Shown: piece after piece, positions 45,060-53,615 of the stretch
Layout of the letters: every line of letters starts with the position of its first letter
Numbering within the stretch: the stretch's first letter is position 1
Source: CAVVMA01 sp963830715
GTDB lineage: Bacteria > Desulfobacterota > Binatia > Binatales > Binataceae
Length of the DNA: 64,000 bases
Direction: 5' to 3'
Assembly: GCA_963830715.1 (NCBI GenBank)
Contig: CAWHNS010000023.1
Span: 62,001 to 126,000, forward strand
Made by a program: the position numbers and the translations under genes
The notes under the pieces: model-generated
The model's database searches: none
The model's input: only the letters and a program-made list of their open reading frames with translations
What the model was told of the DNA's origin: nothing

Positions 45060-45518
45060 TCAGTCAGTCGTTGAGCCGGACTGCCAGAGTTTCTGCAATG
45101 CCTTAAGGCCGGTTTCGAGGGTCTTGCGAAATTCTTCGGCCTGCTTGCGGGCCTGTTCGCTCAGTTCGCCCGACAGAATCGATTCGGTGAACGCCGCGTT
45201 CGCCTTGCGCCAGTTCTCGACCCATGCCTCGATCGGACTGGCCGATGCTTCCGTCTCAGCCTTGCGGCGGCTCGGCTCCGACGGCGCGAGCATCCGGCGG
45301 ATTCGCCGCTCCCACATCACGAAGCCCTGATCGATCGCCGCTACGTAGCCGTCCTTGGCCATCCGGGCAAGTCCGATCCAGCGCTCGATCTGTCGTTCGC
45401 TCTCGGGTATTCGGCGCACGCCAAGATCGCCGATCGCGCGGCCGATCGTCGAAAGCCCTTCGGCATAGGCTTGCGTGATGTCGCGCAGCACTTTTCCAAT
45501 TCCAGCCGGCTCGTCCAT
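45060..45518 (-). CDS. Helical protein, possibly phasin-like
   Basis: A 152-residue, mostly alpha-helical protein without signal or membrane segments: VLRDITQAYAEGLSTIGRAI, then WIGLARMAKDGYVAAIDQGF and EQARKQAEEFRKTLETGLKA. The C-terminal amphipathic repeat resembles phasins or granule-associated proteins, but I see no diagnostic motif. It lies 28 bp downstream of the SDR on the minus strand, with ggag before its ATG. No PHA synthase is nearby. Confidence 0.65.
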   Translation of the reverse strand: MDEPAGIGKVLRDITQAYAEGLSTIGRAIGDLGVRRIPESERQIERWIGLARMAKDGYVAAIDQGFVMWERRIRRMLAPSEPSRRKAETEASASPIEAWVENWRKANAAFTESILSGELSEQARKQAEEFRKTLETGLKALQKLWQSGSTTD

Positions 45519-45546
45519 GGCCGTGATCTCCGTTTCGCTCGCGCAA

Positions 45547-46490
45547 TCAATTCGTCAACGCGGCATAGCGCACGTTGGTGAGCTTCTCCGAGATTTCCCA
45601 TAGCCTGGCCGCGTCCGCGGCGCTATGGGAGGCTGCGCTGCTCTCGACTTTCCTCGGATGACCCCACATTTCGCCGAGGCCATCAGGGCCGATATAGTCG
45701 CCGCCGCGCACCATCGGCGCCGCGGCAGCATAGAGGGTCGGAAGCGCGCCCATCGCAGCGCTCTGCGCGAAGAGCCGGTTCGACAGCCCCATCAGCGACT
45801 CCATCGTGGAGGAGCCCTGCATGCGCGGCCCGGCAGCTGGAGATTGGTCGCCGCGTATCCCGGATGGCATGCCACGCTGACCAGCTTTACGCCGGCCGAA
45901 TCGGCTTTCCGCTGAAGCTCATACGCGAACAACAAGTTCGCCAGCTTGCTCTGACCATACGCCATCCACTTTCGGTAGCCGTGTTCCCACTGCAGATCGT
46001 CGAAGCGGACGCGGCCCATCCGATGGGCTCCGCTGCTGACCGTGACCACGCGCGCGCCCTCGGTCGCGATTAGCAAGTCGAGCAGCAGCCCGGTCAGCGC
46101 GAAGTGTCCGAGGTGATTGGTACCGAACTGCATTTCGAATCCGTCCACGGTGCGGGCATACGGCAGCGCCATCACCCCGGCGTTGTTGCACAGCACGTCG
46201 AGGCGCTGATGCTGGCGGTGGAAGGCGTCGGCAAAAGCGCGAACCGACGTGAGGCTCGACAGGTCGAGCTCCGTCACGTCGATCGTAGCGCCCGGCGACG
46301 ACGCGGTTATCTGATCGGCCGCGGCACGCGCCTTCGGGATGCTGCGGCAGGCGAGCACCACGCGGGCCCGTTTGCGCGTGAACTGCAACGCGGCCTCATA
46401 GCCGATGCCGCTGTTGCCGCCGGTCACCACGATTGTCTTTCCGGAAAGATCCGGAAGGTCATCCGCGCTCCAACTGTTCTTGTCTGGCAT
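45547..46490 (-). CDS. Short-chain dehydrogenase (retinol-dehydrogenase-like), frameshifted
   Basis: An SDR of about 314 residues. It has VVTGGNSGIGYEAALQF, CNNAGVMALPYARTVDG, VTVSSGAHRMG and YGQSKLANLLFAYEL. This first part runs to CHPGYAATNLQ. One base is missing near 45840, and the remainder (AAGPRMQGSSTMESLMGLSN, then MVRGGDYIGPDGLGEMWG) is in another frame; the span is 3n+2. It belongs to the RDH/WWOX-like group acting on lipophilic alcohols. The substrate is unknown. Confidence 0.87.
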
Positions 46491-46547
46491 GGGTGCGTCA
46501 CTCCCTGCCCGTGAGTATACGAGATCGGCCGCGAATTCTCTGCGCCG

Positions 46548-48212
46548 CTATCGCGCCGGCATCCTGGCCGGTTTGGAGGGACGTTCGCGCCGGCCGCGCC
46601 GGTTGTGCCAGCCAACCTGGAGAGCCGGGCTGTCTCCATTGCGCAGATGTCTTGCGAGATTCCGTCCGGGAGAGGGCGCGTTACCGTTTGCAGGCTGACG
46701 GGGCCGCAGTATCACCTTGCGTTCGAGCAATCTCGCCAGAAGATCCGCTCTGCGTTCGGCGGTCCATAGTTCGAGCGCGGCGTCTTTCCCGCCGGAATCC
46801 ACTTCGAAGACCATCGCTCCGCTCGCCGGCCTGATCGCGATGTTCCTGACCACGTTGTAATGGCTGCGATCGAGCGCGTCGGCAACTCTGAGTATCGCCG
46901 CGAGGCCGCGCACCGTCCGGCGCCGCTCGCGCGACAGCGAATCGAGCTCGGGCGAATCAAGCTTCGACGACTGCTTTCGATGCGATCGGGCGGCCAGCGC
47001 GATTACCTCGATCTCGAGCGGATCGAACCCGAACAGCTCGCCGTTCTTGATCAGGTAATAGCTGTGGCGATGATGGCGGTCGTGGTCGATCGCGTGTCCT
47101 ACGTCATGGAGCAGCGCGGCGTATTCGAGCAGCTCGCGCGATTCGGGCGCGAGCGCGAGCGAAGGCGCGCATCCGTCGTAAATCTGAAGCGCCAGCCGGG
47201 CGACCTGCCGCCCGTGCAGATTGGAGCCTGAAAAGCGCGCCGCGAGCGCCTCGACCGATCGGCGGCGAGCGTCGGCTGCGCCGCGCATCGAACCGAGACC
47301 GGCAAGTTCCAGCAGCAACCCTTCGCGCAACGCCCATGAGCATGCCACCAGCTCCGGCGAGCCGGATCGCGACAGGATGAAATCGACCAGCATCGCCGCG
47401 GCCGGCATCAGGTCGGCGCGTTTCGCATCCGCGCCGGGAAGCTCCGTGCGTTCGGTCGCGCCGCATTCCAGCACCTGGCGCTTGAGGCGATCGATCTCGG
47501 CCGCCGACGCGCTGGCGCAATGCAGGCGGCCCAGATCCTCGCCGCGCGCCGCGCGAACCATCGCCACCAGCGAGTTCACGGTTCCCGAAGTCCCGATCGT
47601 CTTGATGACGTGCCTGTGCCGTGCGTCATCGAGAACCTCGGCCAGCTCGCGTTTCAGATGGGCATTGAGCGCCGCCACATCGGCATGCGTGGGCGGATCG
47701 GAAGTCAAAAATCGTTCCGTGAGCCGCGCGGCGCCCAGCGGAAAACTGCGCAGCCACACCGGGCGGCCCTCGTGTACCAGCACCAGCTCGACGCTTCCGC
47801 CGCCGACATCCAGCAGCAGATGGGGTCCGCCTTCGAGTCCGAGCGCGTGGCGCGCGGCGTTGAAAATGAGCCGCGCCTCCTCCTGGCCGCTGATCACTTC
47901 GACCGAGAGGCCGGTCTCGCGCTTGATCCGCTTCAGGAATGCGGCGCGATTTGCCGCTTCGCGGACCGCGCTGGTCGCCACGACGCTGAGGCGCTCGACG
48001 TGGCGCGCTCTCGCCACCTGCTCGAAATGCTTGAGCGCGCGCGCCGCGAGATCCATCGCCTCGCGGGTGAGGCGCCCGGTGACGAATACACGGCGTCCCA
48101 GCCGGACCACCTCTTTGACCCGGTCGACCACCTCGAGATGGCCGCCGCGATCCACGTCGGCCACCACCATATGAACCGAATTGGAGCCGATGTCTATCGC
48201 CGCCAGCCGCAT
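46548..48212 (-). CDS. ppx: Ppx/GppA-family phosphatase with HD domain
   Basis: A 554-residue protein. The ASKHA N-terminal domain has MRLAAIDIGSNSVHMVVADV and LLLDVGGGSVELVLV (phosphate/nucleotide loops), and a Glu in ISGQEEARLIF is the likely base. The C-terminal HD-type domain has LLHDVGHAIDHDRHHRH. Exopolyphosphatase/(p)ppGpp 5'-phosphohydrolase activity is expected, linking polyphosphate and stringent signalling. ATG 48212 was chosen; the 80-residue upstream extension is Ser/Arg-rich and non-conserved. About 45 basic, low-complexity residues end the protein. Confidence 0.9.
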   Translation of the reverse strand: MRLAAIDIGSNSVHMVVADVDRGGHLEVVDRVKEVVRLGRRVFVTGRLTREAMDLAARALKHFEQVARARHVERLSVVATSAVREAANRAAFLKRIKRETGLSVEVISGQEEARLIFNAARHALGLEGGPHLLLDVGGGSVELVLVHEGRPVWLRSFPLGAARLTERFLTSDPPTHADVAALNAHLKRELAEVLDDARHRHVIKTIGTSGTVNSLVAMVRAARGEDLGRLHCASASAAEIDRLKRQVLECGATERTELPGADAKRADLMPAAAMLVDFILSRSGSPELVACSWALREGLLLELAGLGSMRGAADARRRSVEALAARFSGSNLHGRQVARLALQIYDGCAPSLALAPESRELLEYAALLHDVGHAIDHDRHHRHSYYLIKNGELFGFDPLEIEVIALAARSHRKQSSKLDSPELDSLSRERRRTVRGLAAILRVADALDRSHYNVVRNIAIRPASGAMVFEVDSGGKDAALELWTAERRADLLARLLERKVILRPRQPANGNAPSPGRNLARHLRNGDSPALQVGWHNRRGRRERPSKPARMPAR

Positions 48213-48627
48213 AGCGGGAGGTCCAAGGCCTGTCCTGAACTCTCGATTCTCCGATATTGCCTGACTCGCAGACGCAGTACGACTGGATCCGTTCAGATGG
48301 TTGCTTCGATCGGAATGACGCGAGTTTTTTGGAAGGTACGACCGCGATTGCGATTGAAGCGCATCACTCTTGCCGTTTCGCACCACTTCGGACCCCGCAG
48401 CCCACCCCGCGATAACGCGCCATCGAGGCGACCGAACAGCTATATTACACAATACTCCCTATAGTCATTGAAGCCCACAGATTACGCGATCGCGAAGCGG
48501 ATGTTTCGGCCCGGTTAAGCTTGCGCCACCCGCGCGAGGCTCTGAAGTCTCGACTGGACTCGCTTTGTGCATCGCGGAACACTGTGTGAACCAACGTTCG
48601 TGGCTCGCTGCCGGAAAGGAGGTTTTT
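48213..48627. other. Gene-free region
   Basis: 415 bp between the divergent ppx gene and the small peptide gene. I see no supported gene. An AT-rich patch at about 48438-48475 (tatattacacaatactccct then atagtcattg) is the best place for divergent promoters. The segment near 48225-48245 (ggcctgtcctgaactctcg) resembles common dispersed intergenic sequence. Confidence 0.4.
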
Positions 48628-48711
48628 ATGCCCTTGATGGCCGCAGTAGCATTGCTCGTAGGCTTCACGATCGCCTGTCTGATCTTCGGTTCCGCCGCGC
48701 TGAGGGGTTGA
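48628..48711 (+). CDS. 27-residue single-span membrane peptide
   Basis: A strong Shine-Dalgarno (aaaggagg, 48615-48622) sits 5 nt before ATG 48628. The product is MPLMAAVALLVGFTIACLIF plus GSAALRG, one membrane helix with a short basic tail. The size and composition recall accessory membrane peptides (such as the KdpF/CydX/YbgT kinds), but no partner complex is adjacent and the sequence matches none I know. The consensus ribosome site is unusually good for this window, which supports real translation. Confidence 0.55.
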   Translation: MPLMAAVALLVGFTIACLIFGSAALRG

Positions 48712-48852
48712 TCCCGGGCCCGATTCCATTCGGTCGCAGACCCGACCCCTGCCCGCTTCTCTGATCGCGGGAACGGGAAGCGGAAGAGACCGCCCCAAAT
48801 CGACGCGCGCGCGGGGTTGAATTGCGCCTCGCAACTCTCCGAAAATCGCGGG

Positions 48853-51201
48853 ATGAGGAAAGCGGTCGAGGGCATCAATCTCGTCGAATTCAGTTCCCAT
48901 CTCGGCGCCGCGTACGCCGCGATGCTTCTGGCGGAGCAGGGCGCGTGTGCGGTCAAGGTGGAACCGCCGGGCGGCGCGTCGGAGAGGGGATCGCCGCATT
49001 TTCACGTCCTCAATCGCAGCAAGCGATCGCTGTCCATCGATATCGCGATTGAGACTGGCGAGTCGCGCGCCGCGGTCAGCGATCTCATGCGGTGGGCCGA
49101 TATCGCGATCACGGGCTATACGCCGCGACGCGCCGCCGCGCTCGGGCTCGACTACGATTCGATACGTCGGATCAATCCGCGCGTCGTGTTGGTCAGCATG
49201 CCGCCTTATGGGAATCGCGGGCCGGACTGCGATACCGATGCCGGCGAGGAACTGGTGCAGGCTCGCGCCGCGATCGCGGGCAGCCAATGGGCGCGCAGCG
49301 GGAGCCCGGTACCGCTCACCTTTCCCGCAGCGAGTTATGCGGCCGGCGCGATGGCCGCGCTGGCCGCGGTTGCAGCGCTAATCGCGCGCGGCAACAGCGG
49401 AAATGGCCAGTGCGTAGAGGTCTCGCTGCTGGCAGGCGCGTTTTCGCTCCAGACCGGCGCGATACTCCGGCACGAAAAGATGACCTCGCTGTATGGGCAA
49501 GCCGCGAACGATCCGCTCGGACCGATCCCATGCTATCGGCTCTATGAAGCGGCAGACGGCAGATATCTCTTTATTGCGTGCGGGAACGCAACCTTCTGGA
49601 ACAAGTTCGCGCTTGCGATCGACAGGCCCGATCTGGTCGCCGACCCCCGCTTCGAGGGCGCCCCGTGGGGAATACCGCCGGAGCATTGGCAGACCCTGAA
49701 GGATCTGCTCGGCGCGACAATGCGCGCGCGGCCGCGCGACGAATGGCTCAGGATCCTCCGCGGCGCCGATGTCCCGTGCGCGCCGGTGATGTCGCGCCAG
49801 GAATTCATCGACGATGCGCAGGTGCGGCATGTCGGGATGCGGCGCGAGATCGCCGATCCGGTGCTCGGCCCGAGCGTGCAGATGGGCGTGCCGATCACTC
49901 TGCGCGATACGCCGGGCGAAATCCGCGGACCCGCGCCGGCGATCGGCGCGCATCGCACGACCGTCGCCGAGTTGCTTGCTGAATGCGACAAGACGGCGTC
50001 GAGCGGGCCGATCGCGCCCGCGCAATCGCGGATCGGGTCACAGAACGGAGGGCCGCTCGCCGGCGTGGTCGTACTCGATTTTGCGAGTTACATCGCCGGC
50101 TCGTACGGACCGATGATTCTCGCCCAGTTGGGCGCCGACGTAATCAAAATCGAAAGCATGGAGGGGGACGCGTTCCGGCATTTCGGATTCGGCTTTCTCG
50201 GATGGAACCAGGGCAAGCGCGGATTGGCGCTGAATCTCAACCTGCCCGAGGGCCGTGAAATCGTCCGCGATCTGGCGCAGAAAGCCGACATCGTGGTCGA
50301 GAACCTGCGGCCCGGCAGGATGCGCAAGTTCGGCCTGGATTACGAAACGCTCGCGGCGCTGAATCCGCGCCTCATCCATATGTCGGTCACCGGATTCGGA
50401 AACAGCGGACCGGATCACGACCAGCCCGCGTTCGATCCGCTGCTCCAGGCGCGATCCGGCGTGATGGCGGCGCAGGGCGGCCATCACGGCCATCCCGTTT
50501 ACCTCACCTGCGCGATATGCGACTACGGCGCCGCGATGCTCTCTGCGCTCGGATGCGTGCTGGCGCTGAGGGCGCGGCAACTGACAGGGCGCGGCCAGAT
50601 GTGCGAGACGTCGCTGTTGCAGTCATCGATGGCGTTCCAGGCCGGCGAGTTCATTTTCTATGTCGGCCGTCCCGACATGGAGAACGGCGGAGCCGAGTAC
50701 CGCGGCCGATCGGCGCTGTCGCGATGCTATCGATGCCGCGACGACAGATGGCTCTGCGTCTCGATCGCCCAATCGAAGGAGTGGGACGCGATGCGTTCGC
50801 TGTGCGGCGCGCCGGCGAACCTGTCGTATTCCGATGCGGCAGGCGAGCCGGCGGACGGCCGGCTTTCCGCGGTACTGGGCGCATACTTCGCGAAGCTGGA
50901 TCGGGCCGAGGCGATCAGCTCGCTCAAGCAGGCCGGCATTCCAGTCGCCCAGGTCAGCAAGGTCAGAGAGCTGTTCAGCGATCCGCAAATCGCCGCCAAC
51001 GAGCTGATCGTAGAGCTGGAGCATCCGCAATGGGGCCGCGTCGCGCAGAGCGGAATCCTCGCGAAGTTTTCCGCGACCGTTCCGGCGATCACGCGCGCAG
51101 CGCCGCAGCTCGGCCAGCATACCGACGAGATCCTGTCGCGGCATCTCGGCTACGATCCCGCAAGAATCGCCGAACTGAGAAGCCGCGGCATCGTGAAATA
51201 G
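48853..51201 (+). CDS. Tandem class III (CaiB/BaiF-type) CoA-transferase
   Basis: A 782-residue fusion of two Family III CoA-transferase modules (about 1-385 and 405-780). Each module has the GLxxLD/VVLDFASYIAGS-type start, a CoA region (VKVEPPGG; IKIESMEGDAFRH), VxVSMPPYG/MSVTGFGNSGP and QCVEVSLL/QMCETSLL. The second module keeps the catalytic Asp position in FDPLLQARSG; in the first the aligned residue is Glu (GEELVQARAA), suggesting a non-catalytic or altered half. ATG 48853 was chosen over TTG 48817. Substrates are unknown; relatives act on carnitine, bile-acid or aromatic acyl groups. Confidence 0.9.
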   Translation: MRKAVEGINLVEFSSHLGAAYAAMLLAEQGACAVKVEPPGGASERGSPHFHVLNRSKRSLSIDIAIETGESRAAVSDLMRWADIAITGYTPRRAAALGLDYDSIRRINPRVVLVSMPPYGNRGPDCDTDAGEELVQARAAIAGSQWARSGSPVPLTFPAASYAAGAMAALAAVAALIARGNSGNGQCVEVSLLAGAFSLQTGAILRHEKMTSLYGQAANDPLGPIPCYRLYEAADGRYLFIACGNATFWNKFALAIDRPDLVADPRFEGAPWGIPPEHWQTLKDLLGATMRARPRDEWLRILRGADVPCAPVMSRQEFIDDAQVRHVGMRREIADPVLGPSVQMGVPITLRDTPGEIRGPAPAIGAHRTTVAELLAECDKTASSGPIAPAQSRIGSQNGGPLAGVVVLDFASYIAGSYGPMILAQLGADVIKIESMEGDAFRHFGFGFLGWNQGKRGLALNLNLPEGREIVRDLAQKADIVVENLRPGRMRKFGLDYETLAALNPRLIHMSVTGFGNSGPDHDQPAFDPLLQARSGVMAAQGGHHGHPVYLTCAICDYGAAMLSALGCVLALRARQLTGRGQMCETSLLQSSMAFQAGEFIFYVGRPDMENGGAEYRGRSALSRCYRCRDDRWLCVSIAQSKEWDAMRSLCGAPANLSYSDAAGEPADGRLSAVLGAYFAKLDRAEAISSLKQAGIPVAQVSKVRELFSDPQIAANELIVELEHPQWGRVAQSGILAKFSATVPAITRAAPQLGQHTDEILSRHLGYDPARIAELRSRGIVK

Positions 51202-51211
51202 GGGGCGGAGC

Positions 51212-51715
51212 ATGAGCGAAGTAACGCTTCGTGTGCCGGGCAACGACGACTGGCCGGCGATTCTGGCCCTCGCGGAGTCGTCGCTTGCTGAACTGCCGAC
51301 TGTACCCAGCCAACTCGAATGGCTGAACAATCGCAGGTCGTTTTCGCCCTCAGATGGCATCCAACAACATTTTGTCGCCACGTCAGACGGGCGGATCGTC
51401 GGCTATGCTGGCGTTGAGCGCCGCAACAAGGGGCCAACGGCTCGAGGCGCAGACACTTACCGCCTGTTTGTGGTTGTGGAGCCATCCGCGCGCACAACGC
51501 TGGGGACCCGTCTGTTCGCGAAACTTCGGGAATGCTTGATCAATCTCGGCGCGCGTCGCGCGTGGGTTCTGGAATACGAAGCCGACGCACGCTTCATTTC
51601 GTACCTGGAAGAGATGGGATTTGCGAGACTAAGGAGCTTCAATCCGGACGACGGAACTCCGCTCGTTGAACTGACCATGGATGCTCCATTCCAGTCGCTC
51701 GCCCAGCTCACCTGA
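51212..51715 (+). CDS. GNAT-family N-acetyltransferase
   Basis: A 167-residue GNAT protein. The acetyl-CoA pocket region is YRLFVVVEPSARTTLGTRLF, where the Q/RxxGxG/A loop is loosely kept, followed by LGARRAWVLEYEADARFISY and FLEEMGFARLRS-type beta-bulge residues. It starts 10 bp after the CoA-transferase, so the two are probably cotranscribed. The substrate is unknown. Confidence 0.82.
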   Translation: MSEVTLRVPGNDDWPAILALAESSLAELPTVPSQLEWLNNRRSFSPSDGIQQHFVATSDGRIVGYAGVERRNKGPTARGADTYRLFVVVEPSARTTLGTRLFAKLRECLINLGARRAWVLEYEADARFISYLEEMGFARLRSFNPDDGTPLVELTMDAPFQSLAQLT

Positions 51716-51778
51716 TTTCAAACTTACGCGCCAGCTTCGTTTCCCGTGTTTTACTCGCGGCGGTTTCCATGATACGAA

Positions 51779-51804
51779 TTGACCAATTTATTGAAAACGG
51801 TCAA
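51779..51804 (+). promoter_or_regulatory. Inverted repeat upstream of the SDR-tetR pair
   Basis: ttgacc (51779-51784) and ggtcaa (51799-51804) form a perfect 6-bp inverted repeat with a 14-bp AT-rich spacer, 22 bp before the SDR ATG at 51827. ttgacc could also serve as a -35 box. It is a candidate operator for the TetR protein encoded at the end of the same unit. Confidence 0.4.
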
Positions 51805-51826
51805 ACAGTCAAAGGAGAATTCCCGT

Positions 51827-52645
51827 ATGTCTGAATCGTTGAAAGGCAAAACTGCGATAGTAACCGGAGCTTCCAGCGGCATCGGCCGCGCGATCGCGCT
51901 TCATCTTGGGGCCGCCGGGGCGCATGTGTTTCTCGCCGGACGGACAAAGGCCTCGCTCGAAGAGGGCGCCGCCCAGATCGCGAAGGCCGGCGGCAAGGCC
52001 ACCGCGATCACGCTGGATGTGCGCGATACGAAGCAGGTCCAGGGGCTGGTGGATCGGGCCGTCAAGGAGACCGGCCGCCTGGACGTGATGGTCAATAACG
52101 CCGGCCTGGAGTTTCCCAGCACGATAATCGACGGCGACCCCGAACGATGGCGCGAGATGCTGGAGACCAACGTGCTCGCGCTGCTGGTCGGATGCCAGGC
52201 CGCGGTCCGCGCGATGCGAGCCTGCCGCGCCCAGGGGCATATCGTGAACATCTCGTCGGTGGCGGGCCGCAACGAGGCTTCGGGAGTTTACGGATCGACC
52301 AAGTGGGCGGTTAACGCGATCGCGACCACGCTGCGCAAGGAACTCGAAAACGACAGCATCCGGGTGGTGAACATCATGCCGGGAGCGGTGGCGACCAACT
52401 TTGCGCGCAACTTTCCGCCGGAGCTTGTGCGCGGCATCGTGCAGTCCCTCGGGATCAACATCGACGTGAAACCGGGGATGACGCTCCCGCCCGAGGCGCT
52501 CGACAAAATCGCGCAGGCGGGCCGGATGGTGCTGGCGTCGGCGGACGATATCGCGCGCGCCGTGATGTTCGCGGTTACGCAGCCGATCGAACTCAACGTC
52601 TTCGAGATGGTCGTGCGGCCGCAGAAGCAACTCGCCTTGGGTTAG
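51827..52645 (+). CDS. SDR-family oxidoreductase
   Basis: A 272-residue classical SDR (YdfG/serine dehydrogenase-like): AIVTGASSGIGRAIALHL, VNNAGLEFPSTIIDGDPERW, NISSVAGRNEASGVYGSTKW (Ser, Tyr-x3-Lys) and IRVVNIMPGAVATNF. ATG 51827 follows aaaggag with good spacing. It lies directly upstream of a TetR gene (1 bp gap), which probably controls it in response to its substrate. Confidence 0.9.
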   Translation: MSESLKGKTAIVTGASSGIGRAIALHLGAAGAHVFLAGRTKASLEEGAAQIAKAGGKATAITLDVRDTKQVQGLVDRAVKETGRLDVMVNNAGLEFPSTIIDGDPERWREMLETNVLALLVGCQAAVRAMRACRAQGHIVNISSVAGRNEASGVYGSTKWAVNAIATTLRKELENDSIRVVNIMPGAVATNFARNFPPELVRGIVQSLGINIDVKPGMTLPPEALDKIAQAGRMVLASADDIARAVMFAVTQPIELNVFEMVVRPQKQLALG

Positions 52646-52646
52646 C

Positions 52647-53273
52647 GTGAGCCCGGCCAGAAAGGGCACGCCCGCGGAGAAGCGCGCCGCGGTCCTCGAC
52701 GCGGCGCTGCGCCTGTTCGGTCAATACGGCTACCGGCGCACTTCGATCGACGATATCGCCCGCGAGGCGGATATCTCGAAGGGCGCCGTTTACCTGAGCT
52801 TCTCCGGCAAGGAGGAACTCTTCCGCGCGCTGTGCGTGAGCCTGATCGAGCGCGTCGAGTCGGCGGTCGCGCGGGCGCGCGCCGGCAAGTTCCCCATCGA
52901 GGAGCGGCTGCTCGCGATTCTCGAGGCCAAGTTCGGCCTCTACTTTGAGACGGTTCGTCGTTCGCCGCACGCAGCCGAGCTGATGGATTCCAAGAATCGC
53001 CTGTCAGCTGATCTCTTCGCCGAGGCCGACCGGCGGTATAAGCGGGTCTTGCGCGACGTTATCATCGAGGCGGCGTCGCGCGGCGAGATCGATCCTGCGC
53101 GCGCCCGGCTCAACTGCGGCGCAGCGGCCGAACTGGTAATCACCGCGGCGCGTGGGATCGAGGCGACCGTCGATGCGCCCGCCGCCTACCATCGCAGGCT
53201 GAGCGAACTGGTCCGCGTCCTGGTTGCAGGACTCGGAGGGCGCGATGTTACTGCGCGAATCGACTCTCGATAG
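52647..53273 (+). CDS. TetR-family regulator
   Basis: A 208-residue regulator with a GTG start at 52647, immediately after the SDR stop. The DNA-binding region is AVLDAALRLFGQYGYRRTSI, then DDIAREADISKGAVYLSF, followed by an all-helical ligand domain (LYFETVRRSPHAAELMDSKN). Coupling to the SDR suggests local autoregulation through the inverted repeat at 51779-51804. Confidence 0.88.
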   Translation: MSPARKGTPAEKRAAVLDAALRLFGQYGYRRTSIDDIAREADISKGAVYLSFSGKEELFRALCVSLIERVESAVARARAGKFPIEERLLAILEAKFGLYFETVRRSPHAAELMDSKNRLSADLFAEADRRYKRVLRDVIIEAASRGEIDPARARLNCGAAAELVITAARGIEATVDAPAAYHRRLSELVRVLVAGLGGRDVTARIDSR

Positions 53274-53551
53274 GCTCAGACGGCAAGCAACCATCGCGGC
53301 GAAGCGGAATACATCATTTGCCAGTCATCAGGCCCCATCGAGTCCAAAGCCTCGCGTGACCATGCGGCTCGTGGCGCGGGTGGCTGACGGATCGTCTGCG
53401 TGGGCGAATCTCACGCCGGTTCATGGTGTACCCCGACGACCATCAATTCAAAATGGCTGCGACTGCAAAATGATGACCGATTGACGGGCGGATGCCCGTG
53501 CAATGCGCAACGTCCTCCAACTTTGGTCGTATGCACCCTAGGCCTTTTGAA
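53274..53551. other. Leader region of the permease gene
   Basis: No supported gene. A short hairpin (acgggc/gcccgt near 53483-53498) lies about 60 bp upstream of the sigma-54 promoter. An enhancer-binding-protein site would be expected here, but I could not identify a convincing one. Confidence 0.35.
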
Positions 53552-53567
53552 TGGCACTCTTCTTGCT
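53552..53567 (+). promoter_or_regulatory. Sigma-54 (-24/-12) promoter of the amino-acid permease
   Basis: tggcac-tcttc-ttgct (53552-53567) matches the sigma-54 consensus TGGCAC-N5-TTGCW exactly, including the invariant GG and GC with their 10-bp spacing. Transcription would begin near 53578-53580, about 37 nt before ATG 53616, leaving room for the taaggagg ribosome site. This predicts activation by an NtrC-type enhancer-binding protein under nitrogen limitation. Confidence 0.75.
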
Positions 53568-53615
53568 CGATGGGCCTCGCGCTGGCGCTCTTTAGAAGCC
53601 GCGTAAGGAGGAAAC

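Noticed and set aside
53224..53484. 86-codon plus-strand frame after the TetR gene
   Set aside because: No domain, no ribosome site and low-complexity content. It fills the promoter region of the permease and is better explained as non-coding.
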